Positions 1 to 6,726 of a stretch of DNA of 17,694 bases are shown in pieces. The notes under the pieces were generated by a model. The model was not told where the DNA came from. It did not search any database and saw only the letters and a program-made list of their open reading frames with translations. The translations under genes and the position numbers were made by a program. The stretch comes from F23-B02 sp963640555. Lineage in GTDB: Bacteria; Bacillota; Clostridia; Oscillospirales; Oscillospiraceae. The stretch is from positions 1 to 17,694 of the forward strand of contig CAVHZB010000085.1 in the NCBI GenBank assembly GCA_963640555.1. Reading direction: 5' to 3'. Numbering within the stretch: position 1 is the first letter of the stretch; every line of letters begins with the position of its first letter.

Positions 1-2
1 TA

Positions 3-152
3 CTGTATCTGTTCAGCTTCTACAACACGGGCTTCCTCGTCGGCACGACCGTCATCAGCTTCCTCGTCTTCGCCGTACTCTACGCCCTTGTCTATAAAAA
101 GACCTCGAACACCTATTATAAGCTCGTTGCATTCTCGGAAACGAGCCGCTGA
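3..152 (+). CDS. C-terminal end of a membrane permease, possibly FtsX/BceB-type ABC transporter permease (partial)
   Basis: An open reading frame enters from the left edge and stops with TGA at 150-152, giving 49 residues. It contains one hydrophobic membrane segment (GFLVGTTVISFLVFAVLYAL) and a short basic, Tyr-rich tail (VYKKTSNTYYKLV). A last transmembrane helix followed by a T/S-N/R-x-YY-x-(I/L)-V tail resembles the C-terminus of BceB-like FtsX-family permeases of peptide-antibiotic ABC transporters; that family link is from memory and tentative. The gene is followed after about 30 bp by a strong terminator. The rest of the gene lies outside the window, so its function cannot be fixed. 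Confidence 0.55.
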   Translation: MYLFSFYNTGFLVGTTVISFLVFAVLYALVYKKTSNTYYKLVAFSETSR

Positions 153-181
153 GCCGGTACCTTACCGTAAAATTTTAAACG

Positions 182-207
182 AAAAACCGCCCCGAGGGGC
201 GGTTTTT
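182..207. terminator. bidirectional rho-independent terminator
   Basis: A-tract 182-186, GC stem CCGCCC/GGGCGG (187-192 with 197-202), a 4-base loop, then T-tract 203-207. The A-tract and T-tract pair, so it can end the plus-strand permease transcript and the minus-strand phosphodiesterase transcript that converge here. Confidence 0.9.
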
Positions 208-220
208 CGTTATTGAAGCA

Positions 221-1054
221 TTATTTTTTGAACTTCAGGTTGGGCTTATAGAACTCAAAGATAACAGCATCGTTACCCTTTTCGTTCGCCCACTCGTGGC
301 TCGTCCAGCAAACGCGCATTGCGCCGAGCGCTTCGCACAGCCTGACGGGGAATGGCTTTTCCGTTATCTTATACGCAATAAACTGCGGGCGCGCAAGGAA
401 GTTTAAAAGCACATTGCCCAGCAGAAAGGCCGTTACGGGTCTTACCTCGCCGTTATAGTCGGCGGGCGGATTCGCAAGCTGACCGCGCACGACCTCGGGA
501 GCGTTTATCCTGAACCAGCGGACTATGAAGGGATTGAAGCTCTCGATGCAGTAGTCGCCGGAATAGCGGCGTAAAAGCGCATATGTCTTCTCGCAGAGCT
601 CCTTGTTGTGCTTGCCGTTTTTGAGCTCGACTATGAGTGCTCCCCTGCCCCTGACGGTTTTGAGGACCTCGGAAAACAGCGGGATGGTCTCGCTCGTTCC
701 GCAAAGTCTGAGCTGCCGGAGCTCGGCAAGAGTTTTGGAATCGACCCTCGCGTCAACGCCGCATACGCGGTTGAGCGTATCATCGTGGAATACGACGACC
801 TCGCCGTCCTTGGAGAGCTGAACATCAAGCTCTATACCGTAGCCATAGGACGCGGCGCGCTCAAACGCCGCCAGCGAGTTCTCCGGAACGGAGCTATCGC
901 GCTTATGCAGCCCTCTGTGTGCAAAATTGCGCTTTACAAAAGGCGCCTTCTGCTTTCTGCGGATCTTGCCGGGAGCGATGAGATACACAAATCCGCCGAC
1001 GGCGGCAGCTCCCGCAAACGCGGCAAGCTTCAGTACGCTTACCTGTTTTTTCAT
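221..1054 (-). CDS. glycerophosphodiester phosphodiesterase, membrane-anchored
   Basis: Predicted to hydrolyse glycerophosphodiesters to sn-glycerol 3-phosphate and an alcohol (GDPD family, TIM barrel). Of 277 residues, 8-26 form a hydrophobic N-terminal segment that should anchor the protein, followed by a basic stretch (KIRRKQK). Family motifs are present: HRG at 46-48, ENS at 58-60, ELDVQLSKDG from 75, VVFHDD at 87-92 with the catalytic-type His90, and Glu143 in IVELK. The frame extends upstream to 1186, but the ATG at 1052-1054 is preceded by a clear AGGAGGT ribosome binding site (about 1063-1069) and begins with a signal-anchor, so I start there. It stands alone on the minus strand, divergent from the MFS gene and ending at the shared terminator. 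The family is clear; the exact substrate is not. Confidence 0.92.
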   Translation of the reverse strand: MKKQVSVLKLAAFAGAAAVGGFVYLIAPGKIRRKQKAPFVKRNFAHRGLHKRDSSVPENSLAAFERAASYGYGIELDVQLSKDGEVVVFHDDTLNRVCGVDARVDSKTLAELRQLRLCGTSETIPLFSEVLKTVRGRGALIVELKNGKHNKELCEKTYALLRRYSGDYCIESFNPFIVRWFRINAPEVVRGQLANPPADYNGEVRPVTAFLLGNVLLNFLARPQFIAYKITEKPFPVRLCEALGAMRVCWTSHEWANEKGNDAVIFEFYKPNLKFKK

Positions 1055-1118
1055 GGTTGCACCTCCTGTGTTATTCATTATGTTTATTTTACACCGAGAT
1101 AAGCCGCCGGTCAAACAT

Positions 1119-1149
1119 ATTATACAAAAAAATCGCTGTTGTGCTTGAA
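1119..1149 (-). promoter_or_regulatory. candidate promoter of the phosphodiesterase gene
   Basis: On the minus strand a perfect TATAAT lies at 1119-1124. The best upstream -35 match (TTCAAG, 1144-1149) is 19 bp away and weak. The placement 65 bp before the start codon is reasonable. Confidence 0.35.
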
Positions 1150-1167
1150 AGAGATTTAGTGTAGAAT
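1139..1167 (+). promoter_or_regulatory. candidate promoter of the MFS-LOG pair
   Basis: TTGTGC (1139-1144), 17-bp spacer, TAGAAT (1162-1167), about 33 bp before the MFS start. The match is moderate. A Shine-Dalgarno-like AAGGA lies at 1185-1189. Confidence 0.4.
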
Positions 1168-1200
1168 TGGAGTACCATTTATACAAGGATAGGCGAGAAT

Positions 1201-2535
1201 ATGAAGCTTGACAACAAACGCACTATACTGACAGGTCTTGCGTTCCTGTCCATCTGCGCATTCTGGCAGATGTATAACAGCATAGTCCCCCTGATACTCA
1301 CAAACACCTTCCACCTCAACGAGACCTACTCGGGCGCCATAATGGCGGCGGACAATATTCTGGCGCTGTTTCTGCTGCCTCTGTTCGGCGCGATCTCGGA
1401 TAAGACAAATACGAAGATCGGAAAGCGCATGCCGTTTGTTCTGTTCGGCACGGGTATTGCGATAATCCTGATGAATCTGCTGCCGTTTATAGACAACAGC
1501 TATGCGGCAGCCCCCAGCACCTTCAAGACCGTTTCGTTCGTGGTCGTTCTGGGTCTGCTTCTCGTCGCAATGGGTACCTACCGCTCTCCCGCGGTCGCGC
1601 TCATGCCGGATATAACCCCCAAGCCCCTGCGCAGCAAGGGCAACGCCATCATAAACCTTATGGGTGCGCTCGGCGGCGTTATATATCTCGGCGTTGCCGC
1701 CGTCATGTACCCCAACAGCAAGGTCGAGGGGCTTGCCCATGTAAATTATCAGCCGCTTTTCATGGTCGTCTCGGCTATCATGTTCGTGGCTATTGCCGTG
1801 CTCTTTCTCACGATAAAGGAGCCCAAGCTCGTTGCCGAGCAGCGGGAGCTTGAAAAGCAGCACCCCGAGTGGAACCTCGCTGAGGACGACGGCAGCGGCA
1901 ACGAGACCCTGCCCAAGCCCGTCAAAAAGAGTCTTATCTTCCTGCTGAGCTCGATCTGCCTGTGGTTTATAGGCTATAACGCGGTCGAAACATGGTTCAC
2001 CACCTATGTCAGCCAGGTCATGGGCCAGGCGCTGGGCGGCGCGTCCACCTGCCTGCTCATAGCGACCGGCGGTGCCGTCATAAGCTACATCCCAATCGGC
2101 ATAATTGCCTCGAAATTCGGCAGAAAGCGCACCATCATGGCGGGTATTATCCTTTTGGCAGTCTGCTTCGGTCTGGGCTACTTCCTCACTACCGCCTACA
2201 GCAGCATAAACCTCATCATGTTTATCGTTTTTGCGCTTGTCGGTCTTGCATGGGCGGCCATCAATGTCAACTCCCTGCCCATGGTCGTCGAGATGTGCAA
2301 GGGCTCGGATATCGGCAAATTCACCGGATATTACTACACCTTTTCCATGGTCGCTCAGGTCGTCACCCCCATCGTCGCGGGCTCACTGATGCGCCATATT
2401 GATTATACCATCCTGTTTCCGTATGCCGCGCTGTTTGTCGCGCTGAGCTTCATTACGATGATATTCGTAAAGCACGGCGACAACAAGCCCACCGCGAAAA
2501 CCGGTCTGGATGCATTCGAGGACATGGACGACTGA
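1201..2535 (+). CDS. MFS transporter, SLC45/GPH-like (probable sugar:cation symporter)
   Basis: A 444-residue polytopic membrane protein with about 12 hydrophobic segments. The loop after helix 2 reads GAISDKTNTKIGKRMPFVLF, the cytoplasmic motif of MFS proteins in the GPH/SLC45 range. The YRSPAVALMPDITP motif and following GNAIINLMGALGG are typical of SLC45-type sucrose/maltose carriers. A charged central loop (about residues 204-240) separates the two six-helix halves, and the tail is acidic. A sugar or glycoside substrate is known for the family but not shown here. Its TGA overlaps the next gene's ATG by one base, so it is probably translationally coupled to the LOG-family gene. It lies outside the repeat-bounded island and is unlikely to belong to the nickel cluster. 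Confidence 0.85.
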   Translation: MKLDNKRTILTGLAFLSICAFWQMYNSIVPLILTNTFHLNETYSGAIMAADNILALFLLPLFGAISDKTNTKIGKRMPFVLFGTGIAIILMNLLPFIDNSYAAAPSTFKTVSFVVVLGLLLVAMGTYRSPAVALMPDITPKPLRSKGNAIINLMGALGGVIYLGVAAVMYPNSKVEGLAHVNYQPLFMVVSAIMFVAIAVLFLTIKEPKLVAEQRELEKQHPEWNLAEDDGSGNETLPKPVKKSLIFLLSSICLWFIGYNAVETWFTTYVSQVMGQALGGASTCLLIATGGAVISYIPIGIIASKFGRKRTIMAGIILLAVCFGLGYFLTTAYSSINLIMFIVFALVGLAWAAINVNSLPMVVEMCKGSDIGKFTGYYYTFSMVAQVVTPIVAGSLMRHIDYTILFPYAALFVALSFITMIFVKHGDNKPTAKTGLDAFEDMDD

Positions 2536-3116
2536 TGGATATCTGCATTTTTGGCGCATCCGGCAGGCAGCTGGATAAGAGCTATTACGACGCAGCCTAT
2601 GAGCTCGGCGAGGCTATCGCCGGGCAGGGCGACCGCATCGTTTTCGGCGGCGGAGCCGAGGGGCTCATGGGTGCGTGCGCACGCGGCGCGCACAAAAACG
2701 GCGGCGGCATAGTCGGAATAGCGCCGCGATTTTTCGACGAGCCGGGCATACTGTATAAACGCTGCACAGAGCTTATCTTCACCGAGACCATGCGCGAGCG
2801 TAAGCAGCTCATGCAGGAGCGCTCGGACGCGTGTGTCGTGCTGCCCGGCGGCATCGGTACGCTTGAGGAATTTTTCGAGATACTCACGCTCAAGCAGCTC
2901 GGTCAGGATGACCGCGCCATAGTTCTGCTGAACACGAACGGCTGCTGGAACACCATGCTCGGTATGCTCTCGGAGCTTGCCGACGAGCGATTCATGTCGA
3001 AAAGCTGCCTTGAGCTTTATTTCGTCGCCGGCACTCCGCGGCAGGCGCTTGAATATCTCGCCGGCTATACGCCGTCCACCGGCTCCGTTCACCGGCTTGA
3101 GGACTACAACGGATAA
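2535..3116 (+). CDS. LOG-family protein (TIGR00730-type nucleoside 5'-monophosphate phosphoribohydrolase)
   Basis: A 193-residue Rossmann-fold protein with both hallmark motifs: GGGAEGLMG at 38-46 (phosphate/nucleotide binding) and PGGIGTLEE at 104-112 (catalytic), plus MRERKQLM around 86-93. Family members cleave the N-glycosidic bond of nucleoside 5'-monophosphates (cytokinin riboside monophosphates in plants); the bacterial role is often unknown. The ATG at 2535 overlaps the TGA of the transporter gene. The last codons and stop (GSVHRLEDY-NG-stop) are repeated almost exactly 12.3 kb downstream at 15398-15433, there reading GSVHRLEDY-GR-stop and followed by a strong terminator. This copy has lost that terminator: after AACGAAAAAACCGC the sequence changes abruptly. 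The gene thus marks the left junction of the island. Confidence 0.9.
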   Translation: MDICIFGASGRQLDKSYYDAAYELGEAIAGQGDRIVFGGGAEGLMGACARGAHKNGGGIVGIAPRFFDEPGILYKRCTELIFTETMRERKQLMQERSDACVVLPGGIGTLEEFFEILTLKQLGQDDRAIVLLNTNGCWNTMLGMLSELADERFMSKSCLELYFVAGTPRQALEYLAGYTPSTGSVHRLEDYNG

Positions 3117-3128
3117 CGAAAAAACCGC
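3075..3128 (+). repeat. left copy of the 54/55-bp direct repeat flanking the island
   Basis: Covers the last 14 codons of the LOG gene including its stop, plus AACGAAAAAACCGC. It aligns with 15392-15446 with four mismatches and one extra A in the right copy; 27 consecutive bases are identical (3081-3107 with 15398-15424). The sequences diverge sharply outside this block. Confidence 0.88.
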
Positions 3129-3214
3129 GTCTTGACCTTGCACATGCCGGATCCTTTGGAATATCCTCGGCTTTGAGCGAGAAGTTTTATTCAGACAATC
3201 AGACAATATAACAG
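3129..3214. other. non-coding junction between LOG gene and end of the nickel operon
   Basis: No convincing gene. It contains a short tandem CAGACAAT (3192-3199 and 3200-3207) and no terminator hairpin for the LOG gene next to its stop. This is the first sequence of the presumed inserted segment. Confidence 0.5.
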
Positions 3215-3247
3215 GATCTCGGCAATATACAAGGTATTGCCGAGATC
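3215..3247 (-). terminator. stem-loop terminator of the eleven-gene minus-strand operon
   Basis: Perfect 13-bp stem GATCTCGGCAATA / TATTGCCGAGATC with loop TACAAGG, 22 bp past the Mrp stop codon. The trailing T run is short on both strands, so termination may be imperfect. On the plus strand it could also stop read-through from the LOG gene. Confidence 0.65.
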
Positions 3248-3269
3248 TTTGCATGCAAAAGCCAATATG

Positions 3270-4097
3270 TTATCTGAGCACGGTGTCAGCCAGTGCTGTG
3301 ACATAATCGCAGTCGATATCCTCAACTCTGCCTTCATCCACGAGCCTTGCCGCATCGGGATTGACGGGCAGACGGATGAATGCATCTACGCCATACATCG
3401 CAGCGAGCTTCCGCACCTTGCTTTCACCGAATATTTCATGTATCCTGCCGCAGTCGGGGCAAATAAAATATGACATATTTTCCACCAGTGACAGTACGGG
3501 CACCTTCATCATGCGTGCCATCCTGACCGCCTTCTCGACTATCATGCCGACAAGGTCCTGAGGGGAGCTGACAATGACTATGCCGTCAAGCGGCAAGCCC
3601 TGCAGAACCGTCAGCGGGACATCTCCGGTCCCGGGCGGGAGGTCTATAAACATATAGTCAACATTATCCCACATGACCTCGCTCCAGAACTGCGCAGCAA
3701 CGCCGGCAATAACGGGGCCTCGCCAGAGCACAGGCTCCTCAGGCTTGTCCAAAAGAAGATTCATGCTGACCATTTGTATTCCGCTTGGAGTTGTAATGGG
3801 CAGCATATGGCCGGCAGCGGAGCGCATGCGCTCCGTTACGCCGAATGACTTGGGAATGGACGGCCCGGTCAGGTCTGCGTCAAGAATGGCGGCTCGAAAG
3901 CCTCGGCGCTGTGTTTCGGCGGCAAGCAGGCTCGTAACCATTGATTTACCCACGCCGCCCTTGCCGCTCACTACGGCAATCACTTTTTTGACCGATGCTC
4001 CGGGCATCAGCTTTTCCATAAGGCTTTCATCTCGCCGAAACTCGCCTCCTGCGCAATTTGATGCGCAGGTCGAACAATTGTGTGTGCAGTCACTCAT
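3270..4097 (-). CDS. Mrp/NBP35-family Fe-S cluster carrier ATPase
   Basis: A 275-residue P-loop ATPase of the Mrp/ApbC/NBP35 family, which holds a bridging [4Fe-4S] cluster and passes it to apo-proteins. Visible features: N-terminal Cys motif (C4, C8, C11, C15) usual in clostridial versions; deviant Walker A SGKGGVGKS at 44-52; DADLTGPSIPKSFG from 73; IDLPPGTGD at 151-159; and the cluster-bridging CPDC at 213-216 following ENMSYFI. The frame extends 16 codons upstream, but the ATG at 4095-4097 has a GGAGG about 10 bp before it and yields the conserved Cys-rich N-terminus. It overlaps the end of hypB by 8 bp and is the last gene of the operon, placing Fe-S delivery with nickel delivery. Confidence 0.92.
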   Translation of the reverse strand: MSDCTHNCSTCASNCAGGEFRRDESLMEKLMPGASVKKVIAVVSGKGGVGKSMVTSLLAAETQRRGFRAAILDADLTGPSIPKSFGVTERMRSAAGHMLPITTPSGIQMVSMNLLLDKPEEPVLWRGPVIAGVAAQFWSEVMWDNVDYMFIDLPPGTGDVPLTVLQGLPLDGIVIVSSPQDLVGMIVEKAVRMARMMKVPVLSLVENMSYFICPDCGRIHEIFGESKVRKLAAMYGVDAFIRLPVNPDAARLVDEGRVEDIDCDYVTALADTVLR

Positions 4098-4770
4098 TTT
4101 CGCCGCTCCTCCACTTCTCGGTTTCCTCAAGCAGCCATCCTGCAAGCGCCGGGATCCCTTCGCCGGTCCGCGCCGAGATAGGGAATATCTTCGCCTCGGG
4201 GTTTAATCGCAGTATATAGCTGCGGCACAGCTCCATGTCAAAATCAAAACACGGCATGACATCAATCTTGTTTATTATCACCGCATCACATACGGTGAAC
4301 ATGAGAGGATATTTTAGCGGCTTGTCGTGCCCCTCCGGAACGGAGAGGATCATCGCATTTTTCACCGCGCCCGTATCGAATTCGGCGGGACACACGAGAT
4401 TTCCCACATTTTCAAGTATCGCAAGATCAATATCGGCAGAGCCGAGCCCCGCTAAGCCCTGACGGGTCATGTCCGCATCAAGATGGCACATGCCGCCCGT
4501 GTGAAGCTGTATGACCTTCGCTCCGGAGGCTTCTATCGTGCGCGCATCAATATCAGAATCAATGTCCGCTTCCATGACACCGATGTGCAGCTTATCTCTG
4601 AGCTTTGGGATAAGCGACATTAGAGTCGTTGTTTTTCCGGAGCCGGGTGACGACATTAAGTTCAGCAAAAATGTCTTTTCACGCCTAAGCTGCTCGCGCA
4701 GGAGGCCGGCGTCGGCATCGTTATTCTCAAATATGCTCTGCTTTACCTCGAGCACCTTAAAATCATCCAT
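4090..4770 (-). CDS. hypB: HypB-type nickel-incorporation GTPase
   Basis: A 226-residue SIMIBI-class GTPase. Known HypB proteins bind Ni at the G domain and, with HypA, deliver it to [NiFe]-hydrogenase. Motifs seen: P-loop SPGSGKTT at 41-48, EADIDSDID (68-76), GGMCHLDADM with the metal-binding Cys95-His96 pair, ENVGNLVCPAEFD from 120, VPEGHDKPLKYPLMF from 144, NKID at 167-170 and a SARTGEG switch near 199-205. It lacks the N-terminal CxxCGC nickel motif and His-rich stretch of some HypBs. The frame opens at 4809, but ATG 4768-4770 has an AGGTG site close upstream. No hydrogenase genes or hypC-F are in the window, so the target should be another nickel protein. It is separated from CooC by a strong hairpin. 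Confidence 0.93.
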   Translation of the reverse strand: MDDFKVLEVKQSIFENNDADAGLLREQLRREKTFLLNLMSSPGSGKTTTLMSLIPKLRDKLHIGVMEADIDSDIDARTIEASGAKVIQLHTGGMCHLDADMTRQGLAGLGSADIDLAILENVGNLVCPAEFDTGAVKNAMILSVPEGHDKPLKYPLMFTVCDAVIINKIDVMPCFDFDMELCRSYILRLNPEAKIFPISARTGEGIPALAGWLLEETEKWRSGENE

Positions 4771-4792
4771 GGTAACACCTCGTTTTTCAAAA

Positions 4793-4821
4793 GCTCCGGA
4801 GCGGGTCACCCGCTCCGGAGC
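4793..4821 (-). terminator. intra-operon GC-rich hairpin with U-tract (attenuator-like)
   Basis: Perfect 13-bp inverted repeat GCTCCGGAGCGGG / CCCGCTCCGGAGC with a 3-base loop, between the CooC stop and the hypB ribosome binding site. On the minus-strand transcript it is followed by UUUU. It has the form of an intrinsic terminator and may reduce hypB-mrp transcription relative to upstream genes. Confidence 0.75.
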
Positions 4822-4827
4822 AAATTT

Positions 4828-5592
4828 TTATGCCGGCTCGGAAAGTATCCTTTTGACCATTTCCTTCACGGCGGCAAGAGCCTCGTTGTCATCGCTTATC
4901 GCATCGAGTCCTTTTCCGGCAAGATTGAGGGAGGCTATCTCGCTGTTGTAGCCGACATATCCGAGCACATCCACGCCGAGACGCTCTGCAAGCTCTTTCA
5001 TTATCGGCTTGTTGGGCTCATCGTAGCGGCAGCCGATCATATACTTGTTGGAATACGGCAGGTTCAGCTCGTCGACCATGTCGGTTATTCTCTCCGCCGT
5101 CTCAAAGCTGAGCTTCGACTGGTCGCAGACTATTATGAGGGTGTCGGAATTGCTGCCTGTGCCGCGCGAAAAATGCTCAAGTCCTGCATCAAAATCAATG
5201 ATAACAAGATCGTACATGTTCATTGTTTCCGAGAATATGTTATTGAGCACACTGTTTATCGTGCAGTAGCATCCGGCGCCCTTTCTGCGGCCCATTACGA
5301 CAAAATCAAAATATTCGCCGTGGTACACCGCATCGTAAAAGTCTGCGCGCAGCTTTTCACCTGCAGCTCCTTCGTCAAGCGTTTTCTTGCGCTTGTCAAC
5401 GGCTTCGCCTATTGTGGTTTCGTAGTTGACATTGAGTGTGGTGGCAAGATTTGCGTCAGGGTCGGCGTCGATAACAAGGATCTGATCGCACAGTCCGAGC
5501 GATTTTACCGCCTTGACAAACAGGGAGGCCGTGGTCGTTTTTCCCGTGCCGCCTTTGCCTGAGAATGATATTATGCGAGTCTGTTTTTTCAT
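4828..5592 (-). CDS. CooC-type nickel-insertion ATPase (MinD/ParA superfamily)
   Basis: A 254-residue ATPase. CooC family members bind Ni and insert it into the C-cluster of CO dehydrogenase; AcsF relatives serve acetyl-CoA synthase. Seen: deviant Walker A SGKGGTGKTT (11-20), DADPDANLA at 42-50, the CooC signature Cys-x-Cys pair C108/C110 within GRRKGAGCYCTIN, which in the family forms the dimer-interface Ni/Zn site, and IIDFDAGLEHFSRG from 131. The start ATG 5590-5592 follows an AAGGAG site. The gene lies in the operon with hypA, hypB and an Fe-S carrier, but no CODH/ACS gene (cooS, acsB) is present. It may therefore serve a different Ni-Fe-S target. CooC-like is well supported; the target is unknown. 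Confidence 0.88.
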   Translation of the reverse strand: MKKQTRIISFSGKGGTGKTTTASLFVKAVKSLGLCDQILVIDADPDANLATTLNVNYETTIGEAVDKRKKTLDEGAAGEKLRADFYDAVYHGEYFDFVVMGRRKGAGCYCTINSVLNNIFSETMNMYDLVIIDFDAGLEHFSRGTGSNSDTLIIVCDQSKLSFETAERITDMVDELNLPYSNKYMIGCRYDEPNKPIMKELAERLGVDVLGYVGYNSEIASLNLAGKGLDAISDDNEALAAVKEMVKRILSEPA

Positions 5593-5606
5593 TTTTATCC
5601 TTCTCC

Positions 5607-6266
5607 TTAAATTATTTCGTCTTTACGAAACCACATATTGTCGAACAGGACATTTTCCGCAAGAACGGAATATCTCGGCCAGTCCTCGACATCCTCCATG
5701 TCGGCTGGAATCATCTCGAGGAATGAGCCGCGGGTCTCATAGTATCTTATGATCCCGTAGCCCTTAGAGACAAGAAGCTGCGTCGTTTCATCGTCAACAG
5801 GGTAAGGAAAAACAAAATATACCTGTGTAAAAACGCCCTTGTACTCCTCGAGCATATCGAGCTTTTTTTGAAAATCCTCAACACCGTAGAACGCCGCAAT
5901 GCACTCTCGCACGGAGTTGCGGTACTTCACATTACGACAGCGAGGCTTTTCGCCCGTCAGATCAAGTTCGATCCAGTCACGCGAAGCGGCGTCCTCAAGC
6001 ACGCCTCCCACGAAGGCGAGTGAATATCCGCAGCGCTCGACGAGGTCGTCAACATCGACCCAGTCTCCGGCGGGGAGATACTGAAGTATCCCGCAGGGGG
6101 CGTAGCCCATTTGCGTGCGCCATTGAAGCTCACGAAATATCGGCAGGACGGCAACAACATCAGCAAAGTAGCCGGTGCCGAACAGCTTTTGATTTATGGT
6201 CGTGAAATATCCTCTTCCGGAGAAGTAGGCGGATATGACCGTTTTGTATACATTACTTTGTTCCAT
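5607..6266 (-). CDS. unrecognised 219-residue protein, possible winged-helix and restriction-nuclease-like fold
   Basis: I do not recognise the family. It is soluble, with no signal peptide or membrane segment. Residues about 1-45 (YFTTINQKLFGTGYFADVVA) look like a helix followed by beta strands ending in ADVVAV, and residues about 145-185 (VYFVFPYPVDDETTQLLVSK, then GYGIIRYY) look like the closing strands of a PD-(D/E)XK nuclease-like fold. The usual E-x-K is not evident, so any such domain would be non-catalytic. Between them, residues about 68-105 resemble a winged helix-turn-helix (VDDLVERCGYSLAFVGGVL). This could be a sensor, adaptor or chaperone of the cluster. It starts at ATG 6264-6266, 13 bp after the ferredoxin stop with only a weak ribosome site, suggesting translational coupling. 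Fold comments are low-confidence. Confidence 0.75.
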   Translation of the reverse strand: MEQSNVYKTVISAYFSGRGYFTTINQKLFGTGYFADVVAVLPIFRELQWRTQMGYAPCGILQYLPAGDWVDVDDLVERCGYSLAFVGGVLEDAASRDWIELDLTGEKPRCRNVKYRNSVRECIAAFYGVEDFQKKLDMLEEYKGVFTQVYFVFPYPVDDETTQLLVSKGYGIIRYYETRGSFLEMIPADMEDVEDWPRYSVLAENVLFDNMWFRKDEII

Positions 6267-6279
6267 GGCAGAATGATTC

Positions 6280-6678
6280 TCAATCGTCGATATAAACTAT
6301 CTTTTCTTCGTAGTCGGGCTCCCAGCATTTGCTGCCGTCGGCAAGGACCGTGCAGTTAAGCAGATAGCTCGGCCGTTCGATCTTTGCTCTTGGCAGGTGG
6401 CGCTTGGCCGGCACAAAGGTGATCGCATTTTTGGGGCAAGCCTTTACACATTCCTGACATCCGTCGCATTCCCACATACGCATGGCTTTTGCCATGTGCG
6501 GAATATCCTGAAGCGACTTGGGCCAGCTTTCGGTGACTACGGGGGTGTCGGTATTTATGAACATGATGCAGTTATGACCGTGGTCTATGCAGGCATGGAC
6601 GCAATTGAGACACTCAAGTGCATTGCCGCAGGCTTCATGGTCAATTATTATGTTATGCATCGGAGTAGTATAAGCCAT
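6280..6678 (-). CDS. 2x[4Fe-4S] ferredoxin-like electron-transfer protein
   Basis: 132 residues with two cluster motifs: an atypical first one C17-x5-C23-x2-C26-x3-C30 and a regular one C71-x2-C74-x2-C77-x3-C81-P. About 40 residues separate them, longer than in small clostridial ferredoxins and more like HycB/DMSO-reductase beta-type electron-transfer subunits. An additional ~50-residue tail follows. The start ATG at 6676-6678 has an AGGAGG 7 bp upstream. It lies directly downstream of a larger Cys-rich double-ferredoxin gene and is probably its redox partner; this is inferred from position. No twin-Arg or other signal, so it should be cytoplasmic. Confidence 0.88.
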   Translation of the reverse strand: MAYTTPMHNIIIDHEACGNALECLNCVHACIDHGHNCIMFINTDTPVVTESWPKSLQDIPHMAKAMRMWECDGCQECVKACPKNAITFVPAKRHLPRAKIERPSYLLNCTVLADGSKCWEPDYEEKIVYIDD

Positions 6679-6726
6679 GTTTTTTCCTCCTATTTATTAT
6701 ACTTCATTTGCCATTTGCCTGACGAC

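Noticed and set aside
1055..1186. N-terminal 44-codon extension of the phosphodiesterase
   Set aside because: The extension has no ribosome site and spans the promoter region; the inner ATG at 1054 has AGGAGGT and begins a signal-anchor.
3192..3207. Tandem CAGACAAT as part of a repeat array or CRISPR
   Set aside because: Only two 8-bp units with no spacers; no CRISPR array exists in the window.
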